Of a stretch of DNA of 64,000 nt, positions 47,138 through 59,835 are shown piece by piece. Position 1 is the stretch's first letter. Every line of letters starts with the position of its first letter. The DNA is from Cymbidium sinense (taxonomy: Eukaryota; Streptophyta; Magnoliopsida; Asparagales; Orchidaceae). The stretch spans positions 277,066,413 through 277,130,412 of the forward strand of contig CM038215.1 in the NCBI GenBank assembly GCA_021442155.1, written 5' to 3'. Below the pieces are notes generated by a model. That model had not been told where the DNA came from, did not search any database, and saw only the letters and a program-made list of their open reading frames with translations. Position numbers and translations under genes: made by a program.

Positions 47138-47706
47138 AGGTAGATATAAGTCAAGAAGTCGGACAATTTATTCTCTCTTGTTGAGCTAAACCCTTATGTC
47201 CACCTGTCGCTTAGATTTAGGTCATTCTTTAGCTCGTATTAAAGCTCCCTAGATTTAAAATTCAAATAGTATTTCAATAATAATCACCTCTTAGCATTCC
47301 ACAACCTTGTGTTGGTGGATTATAAGCCAATAATCTAATTAAATTTCAACTCAAAACATATAAATCTCTCAACTTCAAAATTATAAAGCCCAACCATATG
47401 ATAGATTGGAATGCTCACTAGCTTCTTAGTATCATGAGCATTCTACTTATTTCATTTGGATTCCAAAAATATTTCTTCTTGATCATTCCAATTGATTTTC
47501 CAAATACAACCAATCCTTTGATAAAACCTTGAAATCTATGGAGATGATAATTGTCTACTTTAATGAGATTCTTTGGAAATTACATTTCTTAAGATGTAAT
47601 AATATGGAGCTTGCCTCCATAATAAGAACTTGGTTTAATATAAATCTTGGTACATTAACTCATCATACCTTGAGTCCTTATTAGATGATGTCCATTATAG
47701 AGTCAC
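47138..47706 (+). mobile_element. Leader-like stretch, truncated by array (copy 2)
   Basis: Aligned to 19321-19970 with small deletions, ending near GAGTCACTCTACAG. From 47707 on AAATAAA/CCTAAA repeat takes over, so this copy lacks the protease N-terminal half and gag seen in copy 1. Confidence 0.5.
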
Positions 47707-48398
47707 TCTACAGAAATTAAAAAATAAATAAACCTAAAACAAAATACTAAAAAACCCAGAAAATAAAATAAACCTAAACCTAAACCCAAACTATAAAACC
47801 CTCAAAACCTTAAACCATAAATAATAAACTTTAAACCCTAAGCCAAATCATTAAACCCTAAACCACAAATTAAACTAAACTCTAAACCAAAAATTAAAAC
47901 TAAACTAAACCTAAACCTAAAACTTAAAACCATAAACCCTAAAACTAACCTAAACACCTAATCATAAACCATATCTAAATATTAAATTTAAACCTACCCT
48001 AATAAACTATAAACCTAAACCCTAAACCTAAATAAAATTAAACTAAATAAACTTAAATTAAACCTAAATCCATCCCTGAAACCCTAATCTTAAAACCTAT
48101 ACCTAACATAAACCTAAAAAACTATAAATTCAAACTTAAACTAAACTAAACTAAACCTAAATAAACTAAACCTAAAACCTAAATTGACCTTAAACCTAAA
48201 ATTAAACCTAAACCCTAAAGAAACATTAAATTAAACCTAAACAACAAACCTAAAAGCATAAACCCTACAACTATAAACCCTAAACCCTAAACCCTAAACC
48301 CTAAACCTAAACCCCAAACCCTAAACCTAAGCATAAAGTAACTAAATAAATTAAAAATAAACCTAAAACCTAAACTAATAAACTTACCTAAACCCCAA
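47707..48398. repeat. Telomere-like array D
   Basis: CCTAAAC and CCCTAAA repeat with a good heptamer run at about 48265-48305. It separates the truncated end of copy 2 from GRP fragment 5. Confidence 0.85.
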
Positions 48399-48780
48399 AG
48401 AATGGGCAACCTTATGGTAGAACATCCTGTGCTCAAAGATCTAAGGTGAGAGAGTTATCATAGGGTGGTGGGGGTTAAAAGAGATATGGTGGTCTAGCGG
48501 TGGTTAAGGAGGAGGCGAATTACATGGTGGTGAGAAAGGAGATATGGGATATGATGGATCCTACTGAGAGGCCGTGGTGGTTCCTGATGGAACTAAAAAT
48601 ATAAAACCAATCTGTTGCTTGAACTATGTCTTTATAGTAGAGACTTAATTATCTAGGATTTTTTATTTTCTCTAAGCGTGTTTTTTTATCTATGTGTTTT
48701 AGAAAACTTGGTGTGTTACTTGGTTGATGAAAAAAAAAGAAATATTGAATCTAAATTATTCTCTATTAAAATAATAAATA
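48399..48780 (+). pseudogene. GRP 3' fragment 5 (heavily decayed)
   Basis: Begins at CCCCAAAG-AATGGG like the others, but the coding end is shortened by many small deletions and carries several stops; only scattered GG/GGT words of the tail remain. The 3' untranslated part (about 48600-48776) is recognisable: CTATGTCTTTATAGTAGA, GTGTTACTTGGTTGATGAAA and TTCTCTATT followed by A-rich sequence. It lies after copy 2, the same side on which fragment 3 lies after copy 1. Confidence 0.75.
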
Positions 48781-51700
48781 AAAAAACACAAACCTAAACT
48801 AAACTAACTAAAACCTAAAACCCTAAATCCTAAATCCTAAACCTAAAATCTTAAACCTAAAACTTAAAACCAAAACCTAAAACTAAACTAAACCTAAACC
48901 CTAAAAAACCTAAAACCTAAGCCTAAAACTTAAACCTAAACCAAACTCTAAATCCTAAAACTAAACCCTAAACCCTAATCCTAAACCCTAAACCTAAAAC
49001 CCTAAACTATAAACTAAGCACCTAAAACCTTAAACTTAAACCCTAAAACCTAAACCTCAACCTAAACCCTAAAACTAAACCTAAACCCTAAAACCACAAA
49101 CCTAAATAAACTAAACCCTAAACCCTAAACCCTAAACTTAAAACTTAAAACCTAAAACCTAAACTAAATAAACCTAAAAGAATAAAAATAAACTAAACCT
49201 AAATAAATAAAATAAAATAAAACCTAGTAAACCTAAATTAACTAAACCTAAAAAAATAAAAAATTAAAATAAAACTAAACTAAATAAAATAAATAAAAAT
49301 TTAAACTAAACTAAAAAAAATAAACCTAAAAAATAAAAAAACCTAAATAAAATAAAAAACTAAATGTAAAATAAAAAATAAAATAAAACTAAAATAAAAT
49401 AAAATAATAAAACACAATAAAAATAAAAATAAAAAAAATAAACCTAAAAATAAAATCTAAAAAAATAAATTAAAAAATTAAACCTAAACCCTAAACTAAA
49501 AAACTAAACTAAAATAAAATAAACCTAAACCTAAACTAAAACTAAAATAAACTAAACCAAAATAAATAAAACCTATGATAACCTAAATTAACTAAACCTA
49601 AACCCTAAACTAAATAAAATAAAATAAACTAAAATAAACCAAAACCTAAACTAAAAAAAAAAACCTAAAAATAAGCTAAAATAAAACTAAAAAACCTAAA
49701 CTAAACCAAAAAAAGTACCTAAACCTAAAAAAAATAAAATAAACCTAAAATAAAAAAAAAAATAAAAAATAAAACTAAACTAAAAAAAAATAAAATAAAC
49801 CTAAACTAATCTTAAAAAATAACTAAAATAAACCTACATAAATAAACTAAACTAAATAAAATTAAAAATTAAACCTAAATAAAAATAAAAAATAAAATAC
49901 CCTAAAATAAAAAAATAAACTAAATAAACCTAATCCAACTCGTTTACTTATTTTAAAAATTAAAAAAAAACCTAAACCCTAAAACTAACCCTAAACCTAC
50001 AACCCTAAATTTATAATCCTTAATCCTAAACCCTAAAGTCTAAATTAACCCTAAATCCTAAACCCTAAACCCTAAATCCTAAACCCTAAACCCAAATCCC
50101 TAAATTGTAAACCCTAAACCTTGACTCTAACCATAAACCCTAAACCCTAAACTCTAAACCTTAAAACCTTGAACCCTATACCCTTTACTAACCCTAAATC
50201 CTAAACCCTAAACCATAAAAACCCTAAACCCTAAACCCTAAATTAACCCTAAACCCAAAGCTAACCCTAAATATAACCAAACCTAAACCCCAAAGCTAAA
50301 CACTAAACCCTAAATTTAAACCCTAACCATAAATCCTAAACCCTAAAACCCTAAACCCTAAAATCGTAAACCCTAAACCCTAAATCCTAAACACTAAACC
50401 CTAAATCATAACCTAAAAAACCTAAAAACCTAAACCTTTACTAAATAAAACCTAATAATGAAATAATATAAAACAAACTTAAATAAAATAAAATAAAATA
50501 AAATAAATAAAACTAATTAAAATAAACCTAAACCTAAAATAAATAAAATAAATAAAACTAAAATAAAATAAATAAAACCCACAAACTAAAAAATAAAATA
50601 CCTATAATAAAACCTAAAATAGAATAAATTAAAGACTAATAAAAACCTAAACCTAAAAATAAACCTTAAAATAAAACCTAAAATTAAATAAAAAATTCCT
50701 AAACCTAAAATAAAAATAAAATAAAGAAAATAAAATAAACTTAAACCTAAACTAAAATAAATAAAACCTATCCTTAACCTTAAAATAAACTAAACTTGAA
50801 CCTAAACCTAAACTAAATAAAATAAAATAACTAAAAATAAACCTAAACTTAAACTAAAAAATAAAACCTAAAAGTAAACCTAAAATAAAAGCCTAAAACC
50901 TAAACCTAAAAAAATAAAATAAAAACCTAAACCTAAACATAAATATAAAAAATAAAACCAAATCCTAAAATACAAAATAAAAATAAACTAATTAAAAATA
51001 AACTAAACCTAAAAAATAAACTAAAATTTAAACCTAAAATAAATAAACTAACTAAATAAAATAAAATAAACTAAATAAAATAAATAAATAAAATAAACTC
51101 AATAAATAAAAAATAACTAAATAAACCTAAACTAAAACTAAAATTTAATTAAAATAAACCCTAAACCCTAAACCTAAACTTAAACCCTAAAATAATAAAC
51201 CTAAACCCTAAACCTAAAACTAAACCTAAACCCAAAACCCTAAAACCTAAATAATCCCTAAAACTAAAATAAAACCCTAATCCCTAAATCTAAACCTTAA
51301 ACCCTAAAATAAACTAAAACCCAACACTAAACCTAAAACCCTAAAAAAATCCCAAACTTAAATCTAAACCTAAAAAATCTAAACCTAACCCTAAACCCAA
51401 AGTCTAAACTTAAACCTAAACAACTAAAACTAACTAAACAAATAACCCTAACCTAAACCCTAAACCCTAAACCATAAACTGACCAAACTACTTAAACCTA
51501 AATTAAAACCCTAAATCTAAAACTTAAACCCTAAAACCCAAACCTAAACTTAAATCCTAAAACCTAAACCTAAAGCCTAAATCTCTAAACCTAAACCCCT
51601 AATCAAACCCTAAATCCTAAACCTAAAACCCTAAACCCTAAAGCTAAACACACTACCTAACCTAAACCCTAAATCCAACCCTAAATAAACCCAAAACTAA

Positions 51701-52225
51701 ACCCTAAAGCAAACCCCAAACCTTAAACCCTAAACTAAACCCACATAACCTAAAAAAACCTAAATCTAACTAAATAAAACCTAAAATAAAATAAAAAAAA
51801 ATAAATTAAAATAAATAAAACCTAATCAACCTAAACCTAAACCTAAAAGTAAAATAAAAATAAACTAAAATAAAATAAATAAAAACTTAAATGAAACTAA
51901 AAATTTAAAAAACTAAATAAAATAAAAATAAAATATAAAATATAAAATATAATAAAAACTAAATAAAAACCTAAACCTAAAAAATAAACCTTAAACCCTA
52001 AATTTTAAACCCTAAATCCTAAACATTGAACCCTAAAACTAACCTAAAACCCACAACCCTAAACCTAAAACCCAAACCCTAAACCCTAAAACCCCAAAAC
52101 TAAACCTAAAACCCCAAACCCTAAACCCTAAACCCTAAACTAAATCCTACAATGCTAAACCTAAACCCTAAAACCTATAATGCTAAACCCTAAACCCCCA
52201 AAATAAATCCTAAACCCTAAACCCT
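48781..52225. repeat. Telomere-like array E
   Basis: Alternates CCCTAAA-rich parts (48820-49140, 49970-50420, 51150-51750, 51980-52225) with AAATAAA-rich parts. A punctuation motif (TCGTTTACTTATTTTAAAAA) lies at 49940 and a weak one at 51143. No CCTGAGCC-type patch was seen here, unlike arrays B and C. No gene. Confidence 0.85.
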
Positions 52226-52227
52226 AG

Positions 52228-52677
52228 AATGGGTAGAATGAAGGAACATCACCATCAACTAGCTTAGATTTGGGAGGTGAAGGAGGACAGTTGTGGTGGT
52301 GGGGACCTAGAGGTGATTGTGGATATGGAGGTGGTGGTCAAAGCAATAGTGGTTATGGAGGTGGGAGGAGCGATAGAGGTTACAACCGTGGTGGTGGTGG
52401 ACGGAGAGATCGGGGATAAGATAGTAGATCCCACAACTCAAGAGGCAGGGGTGGTTTTGATAAAAAATGGAGAAACTGAAGAATGTTTGATCTGATCTAC
52501 TAGTTATGGAATTAGGTCTTACAATAGATGATTATACTTATCTAGGGTTTTGATTTGTTCTATGGGTGCTCATTTTTTATCAATATCATTATTTTTATCT
52601 TAGAAAATTTGGTGTGCTACTTGGTTGATGAAATTGACAAGCAAAAATGTCAAATCTGAATATGTTCTCTATTAAAA
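52228..52677 (+). pseudogene. GRP 3' fragment 6
   Basis: Same start phase as fragment 2 and still in frame for 83 codons to the TGA at 52477-52479, but with a TAG at codon 3 and a TAA after RRDRG. The RRM end (NITVN...) is scrambled by small deletions. The tail is good: GDCGYGGGGQSNSGYGGGR, SDRGYNRGGGGRRDRG, then SHNSRGRGGFDKKWRN, close to the usual plant GRP ending (WRN). A 3' untranslated part follows to TTCTCTATTAAAA. Judged non-functional because RNP motifs are absent and stops interrupt the frame. Confidence 0.85.
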
Positions 52678-53142
52678 CCTCAATCCCTAAACTCTAAACC
52701 CTAAATTAGAACATAAACCCTAAACCTAAAACCTAAATCCTAAACCCTAAACCCTAAACTCTTAACCCTAAACCCTAAAAACTCTAAACCCTAAACACTA
52801 AATAGTAAACTCTAAACTCTAAACCTTAAACCCTAAACACTAAACCCTAAACCTTAAAACCATAAGCCCTAAACCCTAAAACCATAAGCCCTAAACCTTA
52901 AAACCATAAGCCCTAAACCCTAAAACCATAAGCCCTAAACCCTGAACTCTAAACCCTAAAACCTATAACCCTAAAACTTAAACCCTAAACCCTAAACCCT
53001 AAACCTCAAACCCTAAATCCTAAACTAACCCAAAATTGTAAACCCTAAACCAACTAAAATTGTAAACCCTAAACTAACCAGAAACCCTAACCAAATATCC
53101 TAAACCCTAAACAAACCCTAAACCCTAACTCTAATCCCTAAA
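52678..53142. repeat. Telomere-like spacer before copy 3
   Basis: CCCTAAA-rich, with a local tandem: ACCATAAGCCCTAAACC-type units repeat four times at about 52858-52935. Confidence 0.85.
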
Positions 53143-53262
53143 CATTGAATAAAGATGTCATTAGGAGTATATCTAAAGAATGACCTAATCCTAACATAGT
53201 TATGGTAGCTAAAGAAAGTGTCTTCAAAGAGACTTTCCCTTGACTATTAGAGATTTAAATAC
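53143..53262. repeat. ~115-bp module (copy 3)
   Basis: Near-identical to 31945-32060 (ATGTCATTAGGAGTATAT, ACATAGTTATGGTAGC, TTGACTATTAGAGATTTA). Here it joins directly to the last part of the AT-rich satellite. Confidence 0.7.
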
Positions 53263-53404
53263 CCAATATAGTGTATAAATTCACACTATAATATGTTTAG
53301 CATGATATTGTATAGTTAGTTTTGCAAAAAATCATAAAATGTTGATTAAAAATGTTAAGATGATGTAATTTGAATGAATACATTTTTGGTTGAAGTATTA
53401 AAGG
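53263..53404. repeat. AT-rich satellite remnant (copy 3)
   Basis: Only the last part is kept (AATATAGTGTATAAATTCAC onward, equal to 33416-33585). About 1.3 kb of satellite present in copy 2 is missing, with the break directly after the 115-bp module. Confidence 0.75.
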
Positions 53405-55660
53405 TGCAGAGAAGAAATAAGATTTGATGAGAATTCCATGTCAAGGATATGGAGGGAGATCCGCTAGGGGATCACACATGCATTAGACATGACATGTGAG
53501 GGGTATATGTCGAAGGCATAGAAGAAGAAAATCTGTTAAGGATAAAGTTTGAATTTGATTTGATTATATGATTTATGGAAAGAAGATCCACTAGGGATAA
53601 GAATCTATAATCAGGGATTAAGATCAATCAACTTAATTTATTTTATTTTAATTGATGTGGAGGCACATCTTAGAGATTTGGGCTCGACCAGAGGGACGGG
53701 TATATGAACCTTCCACTAGGTTCGCTATGGGGATTGAGATTTAAGTTTGATTTCATAGATTTGTTTGGGGATGTTTCCTGAGAATAAGAGTATGGTTGGA
53801 TTTCAATTTGACTCTAGAGTTGGTTTAATTTGGCTCTACTAGGGAGGTTGGTTAATTTGATTGAACTATTTATATAGATTTCTCCACTGAGAAGGGTGGT
53901 TTTTTGAATTTTGATTTTGGATTGATATTTATATTTATATATTTATTGGGGAGAAGGGAGATTGGGTTGCTAGGGGTGTAATTACATCTAGGGGAACAAC
54001 TATGTTGGATGCACAACAAATCAAATCGACTGGAGACTACGAGAAATGCTGGGGACTTATGTCAACTCAAAAGTAGTCAGGATTAATTTTATCTTAATTT
54101 CATGTGATTTAATATTGTTTGTTTGGTTTAGTTTAATTTTGAATTAAGGACATATCCATTGGGGATGTGAGCTAAATCAAAATTGATAGATTTAATTTAT
54201 GGACTAATGTCAGTGTGCATTGGACCCATTGAGAAGGGGCTATATCGAACTTGTCTTATCTAAGATTTACAAATCCAAAAGGATAGTTTATTGGTGGTGA
54301 GCTAGCCAACCTAAGGGGTTGCCTTTGATGCAATTACTAGGAAGAAGGAGTAGACTTACATCTTCTAAAGCGGAACAACTGCTAGGTGTCTGTTGGTAGC
54401 ACAAATAAATAGAACCGACTTAGAGGCCACCGAGTGAATGTTGTTGGGGACTTATATCAACTCAAGAGTCAAGAGATTTCTATAGGAGTTTTGCTACCGC
54501 CTTTAAGATTGGATTTCTTCTTGGAAAAATGTACTGCAAGGGGTTTCCTCCTAAACCATAAGTGAATATATATTTTGTTTATATTTTTGCATATACCTTA
54601 TTGGTGTGGGAGGGACCACATCAAGAAGGGGTTATGTCAGCCTTTACCTATCTCAAATTTACTGGACCAAGGGAGAATCTGCACATCCACAGGATGGTTT
54701 CTCTAACCACAGAGGTGGTTGCTAGGAAAGGGGAATTTTCAACCGATAGTAACCGGGTATAAATGGGTTCAAAGGATCCAAATATAGTGCCCACATGGAG
54801 ATGTAGGGGCATTATCTGATCCTTGGAAAAGAAAGCTTATAAGTGTATGGCCAACTCAAGGAGAAAGCATAGACTTACATCCATGAGTGGTGTATCCTAA
54901 GGTGCAAGAACCAACCAACCTAAGGTGTATCCAACATGAGTGGTGTATCCATCGATAGTGAACCAACCAACCTAAGGTGCGTGGTGCAATGATCAATCTA
55001 GAAAGAAAGTGTGTACAACTTTCAAGAGGAACTAATCATCGATAGTGTGTCATTGGCGACAAATGTTATCGACCTAGAGTGACTACTAAGGGAGCCCCAG
55101 GAAGGACTCGAGACTTGAAGAAGCGTGAAGGAGCTACTAGGGGAATTATCTTAAACCTCAAATATACACAACCCAGTCAGTGCACAAAGGCTAATCCAAG
55201 AAAAAAGTGTAGCAGACTCACATCCCCTTAAACAAAACTAACATGAGGTAGCTTATCGACCATGTAATAAGGCTTACCAAACTAACAAGGTGCTAATCAG
55301 TTTGTAGTGTCCAAGTAAGGAAGGAAAGCATAGCAGACTTACATCCTCCTAAGCAAGAAGACCATTGGGTAACACACTAGCAGGGTAGCACGTCAGCCCG
55401 ACCTAGAAAGCTAAGTGAGTGTCATTGGTTATCTCAACTCAGAGTAGCCTGAGATAAAAGATATGTGTTTGTTTTATATATTTGTGTGTAGTTTGTGTTT
55501 GTGTTTGTGTTGTGTCAAGGGAGGTTAGGATGCCACTATGGTTCCTTACACCTACCCTAAACACATCATGGCAAATTCAAAAATAAGAATACTTTGAACA
55601 CGGAAGATATTGAATTTGAAATGGAATTTTCATTGATGATAATTATTTTCAAATATGATT
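53405..55660. repeat. ~400-bp repeat zone beside integrase (copy 3)
   Basis: Collinear with 33586-36078 but with frequent short deletions. Unit starts lie at about 54204 and 54594; a first unit near 53900-54000 is largely deleted. The CTTACATC and GGGGACTTAT modules are still visible. Confidence 0.65.
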
Positions 55661-55676
55661 TATAATATTTCTTTAA

Positions 55677-56700
55677 TTAGAGCCCATTGATTGGAAGCAT
55701 TGGGCGCTCTCCCTTATGATTAATAAGTCGATAAGATCCTCTTTGGTAGGCCTTCTCTATGACAAAAGGGCCTTCCCAAGTGGGTTCAAACTTGCCTCCC
55801 ATCTTACGATGGGCAACAATCGGTCTCCTTATAACTAAAATAAGCTCTCCCATCTTAGGATGGATCAACTTGTTGTGAGCTTGAATCATTTTTTCTTTAT
55901 ACAAAATAAGTTTTCGGCATGCCTGCATGTGTCTCTCCTCCAAACCTTCAAGCTCTTCTAACCGTAACTTGGCATTATGCTTTATGATCTTGCTACCCAC
56001 AGCTATCCTTTGTGAGTGGAGTTAGACTTCTAATGGTAGGATGGCTTTAAAACCATACACTAAGTAGAATGGAGTAGAAAGAATTGGAGTTCTATATATG
56101 GTGTGGTAGGCCCAAAAGGCATCAACTAACTTCTCATGCTATTTGGATGAGAGTTTTATTGAAAGCTTCTGCTAAGCCATTTTCCCTTGGGTAGTTGATG
56201 GTAGGATATATCCAATCTATGTTGTGTCTCTGATAAAAGTTGTTGATCTTAGTGCTCTTGAATGTAGTACCATTATCAGATATAATTTGTTGAGGCACTT
56301 CAAACCTATATATGATATGGTTCATAAAAAACTAAAGCACATGTAGAGTTGTGACCTCTCTGAGCTAAATCACCTTCGCCCATTTGAAAAGTAGTCAGTA
56401 GTAGCTAAGATGAACCGATGACCCTTGCAAGAAGGAGAATCAATCAGACCCATTATGTCGCACTTCACAATGGCCATGAGGCCAATGTAGGATGTAGAAT
56501 GTTGGGTGGTTGGTGTAGGACCACACCGTGTATTTGACATTGGTGGCATCCCAGTGTATCCATGCAATATTTTTTGATCATCGATGTAGGCATTCTAGTC
56601 TCTTGATCTTGGCTTTCATCTTTGGACTAGATAGGTTGGCTCCACATAATCCTGAGTGTACCTACCATGATCTTATGGGCTTCATGCTTGTCTAAACAAT
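55677..56700 (-). pseudogene. Integrase, decayed (copy 3)
   Basis: Keeps all three catalytic positions in pieces: KCDIMGLIDSPS (first Asp, 56370-56567), then IISDNGTTF and ENGLAEAFNKTL (56134-56325), where 35 residues separate the second Asp from the Glu, as in a D,D-35-E integrase. The C-terminal domain (55677-56000) reads GGKFEPTWEGPFVIEKAYQRG and stops early at PINGL, before LKKYY. The pieces lie in different frames. The zinc-binding end (about 56530-56700) is decayed. Confidence 0.85.
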
Positions 56701-56824
56701 GTAACCACATATGATCAAAAGACCATGTACAAGACACCATCCACAAGAGTGTAAGAAAGTGCTCTGCTTCATCTAATAGGCTTGAGACTTCCCTTGAGGT
56801 AGTTTCCTTTATTTAGATAATCCA

Positions 56825-57400
56825 TGAATGGTTGCCTCCAATCTAACTCCTCATCCTTATTGGAAATGGCAACCTCCCCTTCAAGAGAGTACTTTTTGAT
56901 GAGTTCAATATCAATAAGGGATAAGACTTATCTATTTTTGACCTTTATTAATATGGACTCATCCTCCGGACATGCCAACTCTTTGGCAAGCTTGGCTAAA
57001 GCATACACTATGACATTCTCCCCTCAAAGAATCTTAAAAATGGTAACCTCTGAGATTTGGACCAACAACTATGGTGTACTTGTGGTAGTGATGGAGCTTG
57101 GGCTTTATAACCTTATAGGACTCAGTGATTTGGTTGATAGCTAGCTAAGAATCTCTGAAGATGTTGATGTTCTGGATGCTTAGAGAAATGGCTAACTCCT
57201 GATCGACAATCATAGCCTCATATTTGGCTTCGTTGTTGGTGCAAGGATTGAACACATGATATAAGAATCTGATCACATCATGGTCCAGAGTTAAGAGAAC
57301 TATTCCTACCCCTACCTTTCTTAGAATAGTAGATTATGGTTCTTCTCCTCTTTGAGGAGAAGCCACACCATGAAAGTACATCTCCCAATGATGAGTGCTA
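56825..57400 (-). pseudogene. Archaeal-type RNase H, decayed (copy 3)
   Basis: Aligned with 37269-37850. The MYF strand, the HHKYTMEL-like part and the ALAKLA region are recognisable across frameshifts (for example 56960-57010). No long open stretch on the minus strand; the + strand open frame at 56824-57144 is a shadow. Confidence 0.7.
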
Positions 57401-57839
57401 GTATCCCCTAAGTTCATGATTCGTTAATTGAAGAGATAATCACTAAGTGGAGAGTCAGCAGGGCGCGGGTGTGCTGCTAGGAAATCCACTAGCACTTGTC
57501 CTTTCACCACATGAAAGAGAATGAATGTAATGTCAAACAGCAAGACGATCATGGACCATCATGCCAACCATCCAAATAGTGTCAGTCATGTCATGAGATA
57601 CTATAGTGGATTGATCCTAAAGATTAAGTTCACCTTATGAGGAATCATGTAGTGTTGTAGCTTTTAAGATGCAAAAGTTAAAGCTAGGTTATGCTTCTCA
57701 ATGGGTGGATAATTAGCCTCAACAGGGATTAGACGACGGCTGAGGTAGTACAGTGCATTTTTCTTCCCTTTTTCATTAGCGTGGGCCAATAAAGCACCAA
57801 GGGAGTCATCTAACGTAGTAGTGTAAAGTATGAGTGGCT
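57401..57839 (-). pseudogene. RNase H, partly open (copy 3)
   Basis: Best RNase H start of the three copies. The frame from the reverse transcriptase thumb continues through ILYTTTLDDSLGALLAHAN to LYYLSRRLIPVEANYPPIEK and HNLALTFAS before a stop at 57664. The linker toward the second RNase H (57401-57660) is frameshifted. Confidence 0.78.
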
Positions 57840-58700
57840 TACCTGGGATAGGGGCTGCTAGAACCGGCAGTGTCATATGGTAATGCTTGATTTCTTCAAA
57901 GGCATGCTCACACTTACCATCCCACTTGAACCTAGCGTCATTTTTGACAGGAGCTGAGAATGGATAAAATCTTCCCAATAGGTTGGATATACAGCATCTT
58001 AGATACGCCAACCACCCTTGGAATGATCTGAGTTGAGTTAAACTTTTAAGAGGTGACATTTCAAATATCGCCTCAATCTTCTCCAGATCAATTTTGATTC
58101 CCTGATGTCAGACAACAAACCCAAGGAATTTTCTTGAAGCTACTTTGAATGCACACTTTAGGGGATTCATCTTGAGGTTAAATTATCTTAACTGTTCAAA
58201 AACTACTCTCAAGATGAAGAGATGGTCTTCCTTTTTTCTACTTTTGAGCACAAGATCATCGACATAGCACTCAACTTGATGATGAATGAGTTTGTCAAAG
58301 ATTCTAGTCATATCCCACTATGTAGCATTCATTTTAAGGCTAAAAGGCATGACCTTATAGCAATTTTATCGGTTCCAAAGTAGTGTTTCTTTCATCTTCA
58401 GGGGCCATCTTTATTTGGTTATATCTAGATGAGCCATCCATGAAAGAGAAGACTACATGAGATGACCCAATGTTCACCATCAGCTCCAGGATTGGTAGTG
58501 GAAATTCATCTTTTGGGCATGCCTTATTTAAATACCTAAAATCATCGCATAAGTGAATTTGGTCATTCTTTTTCTTAACTGGGATGATGCTTGCTAACTA
58601 GTTAGGGTATTTTTCTTTTCGGATGAAACCAACATTGATCAATTTTTTGACTTTAGAAATGACATGTTGTTCTATGTCTAATCACATGCGTCTAGGAGCT
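57840..58700 (-). pseudogene. Reverse transcriptase, decayed (copy 3)
   Basis: Palm strands read LNKACPKDEFPLPILELMV and FSFMDGSSRYNQIKMAPEDE (about 58390-58530). The active site YVDDLVLKS is intact near 58250-58280, preceded by MTRIFDKLIHHQVEC. The thumb (57840-58059) is open: LTQLRSFQGWLAYLRCC, FKWDGKCEHAFEEIKHY. The palm is split from the thumb by a frameshift near 58060-58100. Together with copies 1 and 2 it leaves no doubt about the family. Confidence 0.88.
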
Positions 58701-59835
58701 TTCTAGATATGGTTAGTAGTAGGCTCAATTGCTAGTTTATGGACCACTATGTCAGGAGCCAATCCAAGCATCTCTTCATAACTCAATGCAAAGCAATCTT
58801 TAAACATAGTCAATAGCCCAACTAAGTCATTGGTTTCAATTTCATTTAACAAAGAATTTATGTATGTACGGTGTGGATCTTCTTTAGTTCCTAAGTTAAT
58901 TTCCTTGAGCTCATTGATGGTGACTTGATCTCTTCTTTGAACTCGGTGGGACTTTGACCTCAAAATCATCTCGATCATTTAAAGTTTCTAAGCATAGCTC
59001 ATCATATGAGTTAATGTGATTTGAAAAGAACCTATCAGATTCTAAATGATTTATGATGACTAAGCAATAATCATCATCATCGACTGGACCCACTGTAGCA
59101 AATCCTAGTCCTGGTATTGATTGAGAGCTTTTACATTTATTCTTCCATATTCTTTTAAAGTAGTGTGACCTATGATTTGACCAAGTATATGGGCTTAACC
59201 ATTTATTTTCTAAATTATGAACACAAGGTAAGTACCAATCAAAAGGTAATTCTATTAAATATTTATATGAATCATCCTCAAGTTCTACATCAACTTCTTG
59301 ACTTGAGGATGATGCTCCCAGAAAGAACCTTTGAGTCTTAACACCTGTGGATGACTTAAGGGCTTCCTTAACTACCAAACCCTTAGCTTTTTGAGAGGAA
59401 AGTGGGGTTAGAGCTAAGGTTCCCAACTAATGCCTAATTGTTTCACATATAGACTTGGATACACTTATGCTTTGCTTTGGAGCCCGATCTTCATCACTAT
59501 CTAGCTCAAGTGTCACCTCCAAGGGACCATGAGAAGAGTTGGTGCTGATATAAGACTCATCCTATGAACAAGATTCTAAGTCTATATGGATAGCGGTGTA
59601 CTTGGTAGCTGGGACATATCTTCTATTGGCCAATAAGAGGTTTTCCACCTGGAATACCTCAATGGCCTCTTCCTCTCTAGTGGAGGTCATCTACCCATAT
59701 GTTCAATGGAGTAACAAATCGTGGGTGGAATCTAATGCCATGCTCCACTTCCTCCTCCAAGTCTATTTCTCCCTTTCTTTTTTTTTTCTTTTTTTTTTCT
59801 TTTCTTTTTTCTTTTCTTTTTTTTTTAAAACTTTG
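58701..59835 (-). pseudogene. Protease-to-RT linker region (copy 3)
   Basis: Two overlapping open stretches (58703-58978 and 58911-59426) in different frames show a frameshift near 58930. They contain VELEDDSYKYLIELPFDW, GLGFATVGPVDDDDYCLVI, NLGTKEDPHRTYINSLLNE, then LSYEEMLGLAPDIVVHKL, the lead-in to reverse transcriptase. The Lys-rich purine tract lies at 59768-59828. Confidence 0.72.
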
